Notes: a model not told the origin generated them from the sequence alone. A stretch of DNA of 57,227 nucleotides from Pseudomonas sp. GM78 (GCF_000282475.1 NZ_AKJF01000101.1:1-57227); one strand, 5' to 3'. Counted from the stretch's first letter, positions 36,125 through 44,422 are shown. A program made the numbers and translations.

Positions 36125-37405
36125 ATGAATACGACTTCATGCGTAGTAGTGGTGGGGTACAACGGCAGTCGGGTTCACGATATCCAGAAGCTGCGCGATC
36201 TGTGCAAGTCGCTGTACGACGCCAGGCTGATCCTGCTGGTCGAGCAGGTCCAGCCCCATGACGACCAGGTGGCGGATCACGTCTGCAGCACGTCCTTGGC
36301 CGAGCAGGACGTGGCGGCCTCCCTCGAGCTGGTGGTGGGGTGCCTGAAGGCCGATCGCTGGAAGCTGATTGGCGTGCTGCCGTTTTCTGACCGTGGCGTG
36401 CTGCTCGGTGCGGCGCTGGCCAGTCATTTCGGCTTGCCCGGTATTTCGCCTGCCGAGGCTCGGGCAGGGTTGGACAAACAGATTTTCCGCCAGCTCGAAG
36501 CGACGGCCACCACGGCGCCCGAAGATTACCGGCCGGTGGTTTCCTGCCGTATCGAGAGCTTGCCGGAATTGCGTCAGCGCGTGATCGAGCTGGGCGGCAA
36601 GGCGTTCATCAAGCCAGCCTGCGAAGGTGCCAGTCGCGGCTGCCGCGTCATCCGTCACCCGTCCGAATGCGACGAGGCGTGGCATGCGCTCAAGCTCTAC
36701 CGCGAGGGTGGCATCGTGCTCGAGGAGCTGATCCAGAACGCCCGGGAATACAGCTGGGACTCTGTCGCCGGAAGCACCTGGATCACCGAAAAAACCACCA
36801 CCGACGGTGCCTACCGCGCCGAGATCCAGCAAGTGGTGCCCGCACCGTTGGCGCCTGAGGTGCAGGCTCGACTGTTGGCAGCCGGCCAGCACATGGCGGG
36901 ACTGGTTTCCCAGGACAACGGTGCCTGGCACAACGAAGTGTTCTACCGGGCCAATCATCGCACCTCGGCCGTGGAAACCAACATGCGCCCCGGTGGCATG
37001 CACATCTGGGACCTGGCGCGCCAGGCGTTCGTCGATTTCGACCCGTGGGAGCGTTGGGTCCGCTGGGCCGTGGAAGGCCAGGTCGAGAGCCAGGAACCGG
37101 TGCCCCGGGGCTACTGCGGCATACGCCTGCTGCGGGCGACCACGGGCGGCATCCTGCGAGATGTTCCGGACATCCAGGCCCTGGCCCGTTCGCTGGGCAT
37201 CGAGCTGCTGGAGTCGGTGGTGAGCAAGCGCATCGGCGAATCGGTCAGCGCCCTGGTGAAAGACAACTTCTCGTTTATCGGCCACATCGTGTTGTTCAAC
37301 GAAGACTACGCGCAGCTCAGCAATGACCTGTTGCGCCTGGCCGAGGCCATTGAATCAAGGATCGGGATCACCAGCCTGGCGCCCTCCGCAAGGGTGTCGT
37401 GTTGA
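36125..37405 (+). CDS. ATP-grasp carboxylate-amine ligase
   Basis: Cytosolic ligase of 426 residues. The N-terminal domain is followed by an ATP-grasp fold: KAFIKPACEGASRGCRVI (nucleotide-binding Lys and glycine-rich loop), GGIVLEELIQNAREYSWD (hinge Glu), and the magnesium site VETNMRPGGMHIWD. Family members activate a carboxylate as acyl phosphate and couple it to an amine, so it could make a dipeptide- or amide-like product. ATG 36125 follows a GGGGG tract. It lies 42 bp after the MFS gene. Substrates cannot be read from sequence. Confidence 0.88.
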   Translation: MNTTSCVVVVGYNGSRVHDIQKLRDLCKSLYDARLILLVEQVQPHDDQVADHVCSTSLAEQDVAASLELVVGCLKADRWKLIGVLPFSDRGVLLGAALASHFGLPGISPAEARAGLDKQIFRQLEATATTAPEDYRPVVSCRIESLPELRQRVIELGGKAFIKPACEGASRGCRVIRHPSECDEAWHALKLYREGGIVLEELIQNAREYSWDSVAGSTWITEKTTTDGAYRAEIQQVVPAPLAPEVQARLLAAGQHMAGLVSQDNGAWHNEVFYRANHRTSAVETNMRPGGMHIWDLARQAFVDFDPWERWVRWAVEGQVESQEPVPRGYCGIRLLRATTGGILRDVPDIQALARSLGIELLESVVSKRIGESVSALVKDNFSFIGHIVLFNEDYAQLSNDLLRLAEAIESRIGITSLAPSARVSC

Positions 37406-37454
37406 GTGTCAGGGATCGATGTTTTTTTGCAGTATTGATCAAGAGGTTCGGCAA

Positions 37455-37949
37455 ATGATTGAGCACATGACTTGTGACGAGCGCTTCATCGCGCTGGCGA
37501 AGGAATTCGACTACGACATCTACGGTGAAAACAGCGCAGGCGGGCATTACGCGCCGCTGATCCGCCACCACGACGAGCTGTATATCAGTGGCATGGTGCC
37601 GCGGGTGAACGGCAAGATCCAGTACCCCGGTCGGGTCGGCCTGGACCTGGACATGGCGGACGCACAAGCGGCCGCCAGCCTCTGCGCGATGCGCGGCTTG
37701 GCGTTGATCGTCGATGCCATCGGTTCGCTGGACAAGATCAAGTCGCTGATAAGGATCTCAGTGTATGTGAAATCCACGGCGGATTTTGTCGATCTCAGCG
37801 AAGTGGCCAACGGCGCCTCGGATGTGTTCAGTCATGTACTGGGCGATGCTGGAAAACATACACGCACGACCGTCGGTGTTTATCAATTGCCGAAAAACGC
37901 GGCAGTGGAAGTGGACATGATCGTGGCGTTGCGACCTTCTGCGTTATAA
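37455..37949 (+). CDS. RidA (YjgF/YER057c/UK114) family protein
   Basis: 164-residue Rid-family protein. Conserved parts are LYISGMVPRVNGKIQYPGRVG near the N-terminus and HTRTTVGVYQLPKNAAVEVDMIV with the substrate-carboxylate Arg at the C-terminus. RidA enzymes hydrolyse reactive enamine/imine intermediates produced by PLP enzymes, a sensible partner for an aminotransferase/aminomutase pathway. ATG 37455 is preceded by AAGAGG; ATG 37419 is in frame but lacks a good site. The N-terminal extension relative to about 130-residue RidA is noteworthy. Confidence 0.88.
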   Translation: MIEHMTCDERFIALAKEFDYDIYGENSAGGHYAPLIRHHDELYISGMVPRVNGKIQYPGRVGLDLDMADAQAAASLCAMRGLALIVDAIGSLDKIKSLIRISVYVKSTADFVDLSEVANGASDVFSHVLGDAGKHTRTTVGVYQLPKNAAVEVDMIVALRPSAL

Positions 37950-38033
37950 GTATGAGTTATTCGACTTTACAGCGATTAATTGTTCGCCTAAGGTCGAGTA
38001 ACTCAACTCTGCAGAATAAGTTGGAAGCCGAAC

Positions 38034-38519
38034 ATGAATAACGTTCAGGGTGCATTCTTTTCCTATAAGGACTTCCGCCAAAGTCTGGTTCGTCAGCCGA
38101 TTAAACCAAGGGTTTGGACGGATGTTGAACTAACGGGGATACGTCAGAGCCTGGAGGCCAGCGATGTCGATATTGTCGCGCTGGCCCACGACAACAGCCT
38201 CGATGGCTGCTCGTTGACGCCCGGAATGGCCGTGTCCATGCAATGGTTGATACCGGGTACTCAGCTCCATGGCCATGATCATGCGTGGTGGCACCTGTTC
38301 ATCATCCAGTGCGGCAATGGCACCTTGACCCTGGGCGATGCCGAGGCCGTGCCCGTCGGCAGCGGGGACGTGCTGCTGGTGCCGGCCTGGTCCCGCCACG
38401 GCTTCGTCAACACCAGCGCCACCGAGCCGCTGGCCATGCTCAATATCAGCAACATGCCCCAGGCGCTGCTGCTCGCCAATTGCACCGACAACGTCGGCCT
38501 GATCCCCCGCCAGCTGTAA
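38034..38519 (+). CDS. Cupin-domain protein
   Basis: 161-residue single-domain cupin. Motif 1 reads PGTQLHGHDHAWWHLFIIQCG (two His plus a third in WWH), and motif 2 is GSGDVLLVPAWSRHGFVN with its His. This is a complete metal-binding set, so a metal-dependent enzyme or a small-molecule sensor are both possible. It is the last gene before a strong terminator, giving a first operon MFS-ATP-grasp-RidA-cupin. Confidence 0.85.
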   Translation: MNNVQGAFFSYKDFRQSLVRQPIKPRVWTDVELTGIRQSLEASDVDIVALAHDNSLDGCSLTPGMAVSMQWLIPGTQLHGHDHAWWHLFIIQCGNGTLTLGDAEAVPVGSGDVLLVPAWSRHGFVNTSATEPLAMLNISNMPQALLLANCTDNVGLIPRQL

Positions 38520-38540
38520 ATTCCCCCTCCGTTTCACACC

Positions 38541-38572
38541 AGGGAGTCCGCGTTCGCGGACTCCCTTTTTTC
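38541..38572 (+). terminator. Intrinsic terminator splitting the biosynthetic cluster
   Basis: Perfect 10-bp stem AGGGAGTCCG / CGGACTCCCT with a 6-nt loop and six T, 21 bp after the cupin stop. Confidence 0.95.
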
Positions 38573-38630
38573 GTTTCTGCCGTGCCCTCGACAAGCCCTT
38601 GGCTATTCGCATTTTCGAATTTTCTGTATC

Positions 38631-38655
38631 GATGCAAACGGATAATTTCTGTATC
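38631..38655 (+). promoter_or_regulatory. Direct repeat upstream of the second biosynthetic operon
   Basis: TTTCTGTATC occurs exactly twice, at 38631-38640 and 38646-38655, start-to-start 15 bp. It lies between the cupin terminator and the GST-like gene. MocR-type regulators commonly bind direct repeats, so it may be an operator for either nearby MocR protein (inference). Confidence 0.5.
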
Positions 38656-38731
38656 TGTTCAGCGCCCGGTCAACTTACTACGATCGCCTCGAATGCAACG
38701 GATTAATGTGCTTAGTGCAAGGGAGCGTTCT

Positions 38732-39388
38732 ATGGAAAGCAACAGGATTAAACTCTATGTTGGCGCGGATTTTGTCAGCGCTTTTGCGATGTCAGCGTTT
38801 GTGGCACTCAAGGAGAAGCAACTTTCATTTGAACTTGTCACGCTGGATTTAAAGGCAAGAGAGAACTATCAGGCGAAGTATCGTGATATTTCGCTGACCT
38901 GCAAGATTCCCACCTTAGTTCATACAGGTTTCGCACTGTCGGAATCTTCCGCCATCGCTGAATACCTGGAGGAACTCGCGCCAGGGCATGCAAGGCTTTT
39001 CCCCCAGGACCTCCAGCAGCGTGCCCGGGCCCGTCAACTCCAGGCCTGGCTGCGCAGCGATTTGCTGGTGATCCGCAAAGAGCGCCCATTTGACCTGGTG
39101 TACTTCGGCAAGAAAAACGTGCCGCTCTCCGACGATGCCAGGGCAGCGGTGGAGCGCCTGTTCTTCGTCGCCGAGCGCTTGCTGGAGGAGGGCGCCGAGC
39201 ACCTCTTCGGCGACTGGAGCATTGCCGACACGGACCTGGCGATCATGCTCAACCGGCTGGTCGCCAATGGCGATCAAGTCCCGGCGCGACTCGCGGCGTA
39301 TGTCCGTCGCCAGTGGGATCGCGACAGTGTGCGGGCATGGATGGACATAGAGCGCAAAGCGCCGGCCATCGCACCGGCTGTTGTTTAA
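38732..39388 (+). CDS. Glutathione S-transferase-like protein
   Basis: 218-residue GST-fold protein. The thioredoxin-like N-terminal domain runs from KLYVGADFVSAFAMSAFVAL to KIPTLVHTGFALSESSAIAEYLEEL, with the cis-Pro and the SES glutathione-contact motif. The all-helical C-terminal domain contains LFGDWSIADTDLAIMLNRL. It resembles the YfcF branch of GSTs. Possible roles are conjugation or isomerisation of a reactive intermediate, or self-protection. ATG 38732 has GGGAG 6 bases upstream. First gene of the second operon. Confidence 0.88.
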   Translation: MESNRIKLYVGADFVSAFAMSAFVALKEKQLSFELVTLDLKARENYQAKYRDISLTCKIPTLVHTGFALSESSAIAEYLEELAPGHARLFPQDLQQRARARQLQAWLRSDLLVIRKERPFDLVYFGKKNVPLSDDARAAVERLFFVAERLLEEGAEHLFGDWSIADTDLAIMLNRLVANGDQVPARLAAYVRRQWDRDSVRAWMDIERKAPAIAPAVV

Positions 39389-39422
39389 GGCGACTGTCAG
39401 GGCAATCACCAGGAGCGCTGCC

Positions 39423-40775
39423 ATGCAAGGACTGTCGGAGCACGAACGCTACAAACCCTATAACGCTCGCACCATTCGCGACACACCGTATTGGCACAGG
39501 TTGACGCCTGAGCTGCAGGAAGCCATGACGGTCGTGGCCCGGGTCATGCCGTTTCGCACCAACGAATACGTGCTGGGAACGCTGATCGACTGGAACAACA
39601 TCCCGGACGATCCGATTTTCCGCATGACCTTTCCCCACAGGGACATGTTGCTGGCCGATGAATATGCCTCGCTCAAGCACCTGATCGAACAGGATGACGC
39701 CGCTGCGATCAAGCGGCGCATCGAGGCGATCTGGCTGCGCATGAACCCCCATCCGGCCGGGCAGCTGACGCACAACGGTGCGACCCTCGATGGAAAGGTC
39801 CTGCCGGGCATCCAGCACAAGTATCGCGAGACCGTGCTGTTTTTCCCCGGTGCCGGTCAGACCTGTCATGCGTACTGCACCTTCTGTTTCCGCTGGGCGC
39901 AGTTCATCGGCGAGGAGGAGCTCAAGTTCAACGCGCGGGAATCCCAGAAACTGCTGAGCTACCTGCGCGTGCACACGGAAGTGACCGACGTGCTGATCAC
40001 CGGTGGCGATCCACTGATCATGAACACCCGCTCGCTGGCGGGGTACATCGAGCCGCTGCTGGCGCTGGCGCATCTCAAGAGCATCCGCATCGGCACCAAG
40101 TCGGTGGCGTACTGGCCGCAGCGGTTTGTCAGTGACAAGGATGCAGACGAGTTGCTCGAACTGTTCCGGCGGATCGTCGCGGCGGGTAAGAACCTGTCGA
40201 TCATGGGCCACTACAACCACCCGGTGGAGATTCGCCAGGACATCGCCCGGCAGGCCGTCGAACGCATTCGCTCCACGGGCGCGACCCTGCGCATGCAGGC
40301 GCCGGTGATCCGCCATATCAACGAAAACCCCGCCGATTGGGCGGACCTCTGGACCGAAGGCGTAAGGCTCGGGGCGGTGCCCTATTACATGTTCGTCGAG
40401 CGCGACACTGGCCCCAGCCACTACTTCGCGATGCCGCTGGCCCGGGCGTTCGAGATCTTCCAGGCGGCGTACCGCACAGTGTCTGGACTGGCGCGAACGG
40501 TGCGCGGGCCGTCGATGAGCACCTTCTACGGCAAGGTCTTGATCAACGGCATCGAGACCGTCGCCGGGGAAAAAGTCTTCGTGCTGCAGTTCCTCCAGGC
40601 CCGGGACCCGCAATGGGTATTGCGGACCTTCTATGCACGCTTCGATCCGCAGGCGACCTGGTTCGACGAGCTGCGCCCGGCCTTTGGTGAACGCGGTTTT
40701 TTCTTTCAGACCGAGCCTGAGCGTTTGCTGGCACCCGCGCCGGAGTTGATACCGGTTCTGCTGCAAACAGCCTAG
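39423..40775 (+). CDS. KamA-family radical SAM, PLP-dependent 2,3-aminomutase-like enzyme
   Basis: 450 residues. The radical-SAM cluster motif is C148-x3-C152-x2-C155 (CHAYCTFC), followed by an ITGGDPL SAM-binding segment. The PLP lysine is K371 in TFYGKVLI, matching lysine 2,3-aminomutase. In lysine aminomutase two Asp hold the substrate side-chain amine; here the position seven residues before the PLP Lys is Ser364-like (RGPSMST) and the other site is altered (VERDTGPSHYF). The substrate is therefore probably not lysine. Expected chemistry is conversion of an alpha- to a beta-amino acid. AGGAG precedes ATG 39423. It lies 34 bp after the GST gene. Confidence 0.9.
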   Translation: MQGLSEHERYKPYNARTIRDTPYWHRLTPELQEAMTVVARVMPFRTNEYVLGTLIDWNNIPDDPIFRMTFPHRDMLLADEYASLKHLIEQDDAAAIKRRIEAIWLRMNPHPAGQLTHNGATLDGKVLPGIQHKYRETVLFFPGAGQTCHAYCTFCFRWAQFIGEEELKFNARESQKLLSYLRVHTEVTDVLITGGDPLIMNTRSLAGYIEPLLALAHLKSIRIGTKSVAYWPQRFVSDKDADELLELFRRIVAAGKNLSIMGHYNHPVEIRQDIARQAVERIRSTGATLRMQAPVIRHINENPADWADLWTEGVRLGAVPYYMFVERDTGPSHYFAMPLARAFEIFQAAYRTVSGLARTVRGPSMSTFYGKVLINGIETVAGEKVFVLQFLQARDPQWVLRTFYARFDPQATWFDELRPAFGERGFFFQTEPERLLAPAPELIPVLLQTA

Positions 40776-40806
40776 GACGACACTTGATGACTGGGGAGAC
40801 AAGGAC

Positions 40807-41679
40807 ATGAGCGGTATCCCGTTTGATCAGCGCGAAGGATTGATCTGGCTCGATGGCGAGTTCGTCGAGTGGTCCCAGGCGCGCCTGCATGTGCTGACCC
40901 ACGGCTTGCATTACGCAAGCACGGTGTACGAGGGCGAGCGCGTGTACAGCGGCAAGATCTTCAAACTGCGCGAACACACCGAGCGGTTGTATCGCTCGGC
41001 ACAGTTGATGGATTTCGCCCTCCCGTTCGAACTCGACGAGCTGGAAGCGGCCAGCCAGCAATTGCTGCAACGTAACAATGTGGTCGACGGCTATTTGCGG
41101 CCGGTGGCCTGGCGCGGCAGTGAGATGATTTCCACGTCGGCGCGGTTCAATCGCGTGCATGTGGCGATCGCCTGCTGGCAATGGCCGAGCTATTTCGACC
41201 CGGCGGCGCGCATGGCCGGCATCCGCCTGAAGACCGCCACCTGGCGCCGTCCGCCGCCCAGCAGCAGCCCGTTCGAAGCCAAGGCGTCCGGGCACTACCA
41301 GATCGCCACGCTGAGCAAGCACGACGCCGAAAACAACGGCTATCACGACGCCTTGATGCTCGACTGGCGCGGCCATGTCGCCGAAGCCACCAGCGCCAAC
41401 GTGTTCTTCGCCAAGGGGCGGACCTTGCATACGCCGGTGCCTGATTGCTTCCTCGACGGCATTACCCGCCAGACCGTCGTCGAGTTGGCCCGGGCGCTGG
41501 ATTATCAGGTCATCGAACGCACGATCCTGCCCACGGAACTGGGCGACTTCGACGAGTGTTTTCTTACCGGCACCGCCGCCGAAATCACCCCGGTACAGAG
41601 CATTGATGAACAGCGATACCGACCGGGCAGCGCCTGCAGTGAATTGATTGCCGCTTACACCTCAACCGTAAACGCCTGA
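40807..41679 (+). CDS. Class IV (branched-chain/D-amino-acid type) aminotransferase
   Basis: PLP enzyme of 290 residues with fold type IV features: LTHGLHYASTVYEGER, the PLP lysine K171 in ATLSKHDAENNGYHDALMLD, E193 in VAEATSANVF, and TGTAAEITPVQSID at the C-terminus. Its relatives include branched-chain aminotransferase and aminodeoxychorismate lyase. In this cluster it may install or remove the alpha-amine before or after the aminomutase. It lies 31 bp after kamA-like and 21 bp before the dioxygenase gene. Confidence 0.92.
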   Translation: MSGIPFDQREGLIWLDGEFVEWSQARLHVLTHGLHYASTVYEGERVYSGKIFKLREHTERLYRSAQLMDFALPFELDELEAASQQLLQRNNVVDGYLRPVAWRGSEMISTSARFNRVHVAIACWQWPSYFDPAARMAGIRLKTATWRRPPPSSSPFEAKASGHYQIATLSKHDAENNGYHDALMLDWRGHVAEATSANVFFAKGRTLHTPVPDCFLDGITRQTVVELARALDYQVIERTILPTELGDFDECFLTGTAAEITPVQSIDEQRYRPGSACSELIAAYTSTVNA

Positions 41680-41700
41680 TAAACCGCCAGGAAACTCACC

Positions 41701-42459
41701 ATGTCAGACCAAGGGATTGTTGCGTCCAAACCTTATGTTTCGCTGGGCCATCGCCATGAAGAGTTGTCAAATCGTGGCTGGACTGTGCTGACCCCAGGGG
41801 AATTTGCCCACGATGTAGCAGGAACACTGCATGAGTTCGGCCCGATCATTCCGCAGTTCAATGGCCAGATAGCGTTCGCCATCACCCGCAAGCCGGGCTA
41901 CGAGGACTTGCCGTACTCCCAGAGCATGAACGGCATCGGCCCGCACACCGAAGCGCCGGTGTACGGCCCGCCACCGCGTTACCTGGCGCTGCATTGCCAT
42001 AAACAGGCGACCTGCGGTGGCGGTCACACGGGGCTGGTGGACGGGTATGCGTTCTTGAAGTCGCTGGAGCAATCCGAGCCGGAACTACGCGAGTGGCTTG
42101 ACGACACGCCGGTGGAATTCGTCGCCACGGCCAAGCCCGGCGAGCCGGCGCAAACCCGGGTCAGGGAGTACATCCTGACACCGACCGAGGAGGGCGATAT
42201 TTTCCGCTTCAGCTACAACCAGTTTCACTACGGCGATGTGAATCCGTCGAAGGAAGCCTTGCAGCAATCACAGGTCAACAACAACGACTCGCCGCTGGCC
42301 CGGTTTGCCGTACTTGGCGAAGCGTACTTCGTCGAACACAACATCCCGGTGCTGATTCCCGACGGATGCATGCTGATTTGGGACAACTGGCGGATGATTC
42401 ATGCCCGCAGCCGATACACTGACCCGGCGCGCAACCTGACCCGCTACTGGCTGGCCTGA
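41701..42459 (+). CDS. Fe(II)/2-oxoglutarate oxygenase, TauD/clavaminate-synthase type (HxE variant)
   Basis: 252-residue oxygenase. Its iron triad reads H82-x-E84 (GPHTEAPVYG) and H234 (RMIHARSRYTD), with R248 14 residues later as likely 2-oxoglutarate ligand. Most TauD enzymes have HxD; HxE is the clavaminate synthase/asparagine oxygenase pattern. That branch acts on free or carrier-bound amino acids, so beta-hydroxylation, desaturation or ring closure of the amino-acid intermediate is plausible. It lies 64 bp before the diiron oxygenase gene. Confidence 0.9.
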   Translation: MSDQGIVASKPYVSLGHRHEELSNRGWTVLTPGEFAHDVAGTLHEFGPIIPQFNGQIAFAITRKPGYEDLPYSQSMNGIGPHTEAPVYGPPPRYLALHCHKQATCGGGHTGLVDGYAFLKSLEQSEPELREWLDDTPVEFVATAKPGEPAQTRVREYILTPTEEGDIFRFSYNQFHYGDVNPSKEALQQSQVNNNDSPLARFAVLGEAYFVEHNIPVLIPDGCMLIWDNWRMIHARSRYTDPARNLTRYWLA

Positions 42460-42483
42460 TTTTTCCGTCGCCCTTCTTTTTTC

Positions 42484-42505
42484 CGCGTACCCCCAGGGGT
42501 ACGCG
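42484..42505 (+). other. Intercistronic hairpin between oxygenase genes
   Basis: CGCGTACCCC and GGGGTACGCG are separated by 2 nt, so an 8-9-bp stem with a small loop can form. It is followed by TTCT only, so it is more likely an mRNA processing or partial-termination element than a full terminator. Confidence 0.4.
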
Positions 42506-42523
42506 TTCTACAGGTATCGCGTC

Positions 42524-43483
42524 ATGCAAACAGCAATCGAGATCGCCCAGGTCGATCATCAACTGATCGTACGGCTCAATCAGGCCTGGACCAAACGCGC
42601 CGCGGTGTGTTCGCCGGACAGGGCCCAGATCAACGAAGTGTTCGACCCGGCACGCCCGGATTACCCGGAGTGCATGGTGCCGTTTTTCCATCATCCGAAA
42701 TTCCAGGCCTTGAGTGATGAGCTCAAAAGCAAGGTGGTGACCTGGGGCTGGATCGGCTACAACCTGCGCACCGTCACCGCCGAGGAGCATGTGGTTAACC
42801 CGGCGTTGAGCGTCCTCGCCAATCAGTACCTGGGCAAGGACGACTGGCATTTTCGCGAAGCGATGCAGCAGACCCTGATCGACGAGCACTACCACACCCT
42901 CATGCACCTGCGGGCCATCGAGCGGACCAAGCTGGATCGCGCACTGGAGCAGGATCTGCAGTTGCCGCCATCGGTGACTTACCTGCGCCTCAAGGCCCTG
43001 CACGAGGAGTTGTCCGAGCCATGGCAGCGGGACCTGGCGGCGATCACCTTCGCGGTGGTGGCCGAGATCAGCGTCAATGCCTATCTCGACCTGCTGGCGG
43101 ACGACCAGACCATCCAGCCGCAAAACCGTCGCGTGGCCGAACTGCACAACCGCGACGAATACGCCCACAGCAAGGTGCTGGCCGAGGTGGCCAAGGTGAT
43201 GTACGCCAACATGCAGCCGGTCCAGCGGGAATTTTTCGCCCGCAACCTGTCGGTGGCGTTGAGTGCCTTCATCGCCCAGGACTACTCGATGTGGGAGGCG
43301 ATCCTCACGCAGCTCGGGGTCGAGGACGCCGCGTCGATCATTGCCGACACCCGCGAGAGCAACCGGAACGCGACGATCATGCGCGACTACAGTGGCCTGC
43401 ATAAGCTGGCACACGACCTGGGCATCAGCGAGCAGATCGACTTCGATTTTCGCCCGACCCTCAAAGCCACCGCAGCCGCCTGA
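42524..43483 (+). CDS. AurF-type diiron N-oxygenase
   Basis: 319-residue carboxylate-bridged diiron protein. The metal ligands fall at E87/E88, E121, H124, E181, H208, E212 and H215. The spacings E-x2-H, then 57, 27, 4 and 3 residues, equal those of the AurF arylamine oxygenase ligand set (E136, H139, E196, H223, E227, H230). Visible motifs are IDEHYHTLMH, VVAEISVNAY and LHNRDEYAH. Family members oxidise amines to hydroxylamine, nitroso or nitro groups. In this cluster an aliphatic amino-acid amine is the likely substrate (inference). Confidence 0.92.
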   Translation: MQTAIEIAQVDHQLIVRLNQAWTKRAAVCSPDRAQINEVFDPARPDYPECMVPFFHHPKFQALSDELKSKVVTWGWIGYNLRTVTAEEHVVNPALSVLANQYLGKDDWHFREAMQQTLIDEHYHTLMHLRAIERTKLDRALEQDLQLPPSVTYLRLKALHEELSEPWQRDLAAITFAVVAEISVNAYLDLLADDQTIQPQNRRVAELHNRDEYAHSKVLAEVAKVMYANMQPVQREFFARNLSVALSAFIAQDYSMWEAILTQLGVEDAASIIADTRESNRNATIMRDYSGLHKLAHDLGISEQIDFDFRPTLKATAAA

Positions 43484-43497
43484 ACCCGGAGGTGTCC

Positions 43498-44298
43498 ATG
43501 TCCATTCCCATGTACGAAGTGTTCGCCATCCGTGTCGGCGCCAACGCGCAGCGCACCGCCCGGGAGAACTTCCTCTACGACGCCTGCTGTGGCGACCCGA
43601 ATGCGCCGATGCCGCTGGACTATTACTTCTGGGTCATTCGCAACGAGCACCAGGTGATCGTGGTCGACACCTGTTTTCAACCGGCCACGGCGGACCGGCG
43701 CAACCGGCAGATGTATCGCCTGCCGGAAGATTCCCTGCGGCAACTGGACATCGATCCGGCGCAGGTCGAGCACCTGATCCTCACGCACCTGCACTGGGAC
43801 CACGCCGGCAACCTGGGGCTGTTTCCCAAGGCTACGGTGCATTTGCAGGAAGCCGAGTTGCGCTTCTGCACCGGGCCGAAGATGGCCCATCACACGGTGA
43901 ACAAGACCTATGAGGTCGAGGATGTGATGTCGGCGCTGCCGCCGCTGTTCGAAGGCAGGATGCGTTTGCACAACGGCACGGTGGAGGTGCTGCCTGGCGT
44001 CACACTGCACGCGGTGGGTGGTCATACACCGGGTAGCCAGGTAGTGCGGGTGAACACCGAACGGGGCTGGATCGTGCTGGCGTCGGACGCTGCGCACCTT
44101 TGGGTGAACATCCGCGAGCGTAGTCCGTTTCCAATCATCGATGACCTGGCGCAGTCGCTCGAAGCGTTCAGTGAAATCGATCGCCTGGCCGATAGTGCAG
44201 ACCACGTCATCCCCGGGCACGACCCCTTGATAGCCGAGCGTTTCCCGCACTGGAACGACGATCCGCACATCATCTGCCTGCACCAACCTCCACGCTAA
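43498..44298 (+). CDS. Metallo-beta-lactamase-fold hydrolase (lactonase-like)
   Basis: 266-residue MBL-fold protein. The zinc motif is H97-x-H99-x-D101-H102 (THLHWDHAGN). Later ligands lie in GGHTPGSQ, the bridging Asp in LASDAAHLW, and the last His in IPGHDP. The layout resembles AHL lactonases and related small lactone or thioester hydrolases. GGAGG precedes ATG 43498, 14 bp after the diiron oxygenase. It is the last gene of the second operon; a paired REP element follows 4 bp later. Confidence 0.88.
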   Translation: MSIPMYEVFAIRVGANAQRTARENFLYDACCGDPNAPMPLDYYFWVIRNEHQVIVVDTCFQPATADRRNRQMYRLPEDSLRQLDIDPAQVEHLILTHLHWDHAGNLGLFPKATVHLQEAELRFCTGPKMAHHTVNKTYEVEDVMSALPPLFEGRMRLHNGTVEVLPGVTLHAVGGHTPGSQVVRVNTERGWIVLASDAAHLWVNIRERSPFPIIDDLAQSLEAFSEIDRLADSADHVIPGHDPLIAERFPHWNDDPHIICLHQPPR

Positions 44299-44301
44299 CT
44301 T

Positions 44302-44375
44302 CTGTAGGAGCTGCCGGAGGCTGCGATCTTGTTTTTTCAGAATCAAAAGATCGCAGCCTGCGGCAGCTCCTACGG
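44302..44375. repeat. Paired REP element closing the biosynthetic cluster
   Basis: Inverted repeat with CTGTAGGAGCTGCCG and CGGCAGCTCCTAC outer arms and GGCTGCGATCTT / AAGATCGCAGCC inner arms, with one mismatched position each side. It begins 4 bp after the MBL stop. Confidence 0.9.
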
Positions 44376-44422
44376 GGGCGCACAAATATTTTTCAGCGAA
44401 TACATATATACCGCTGCCGTGA

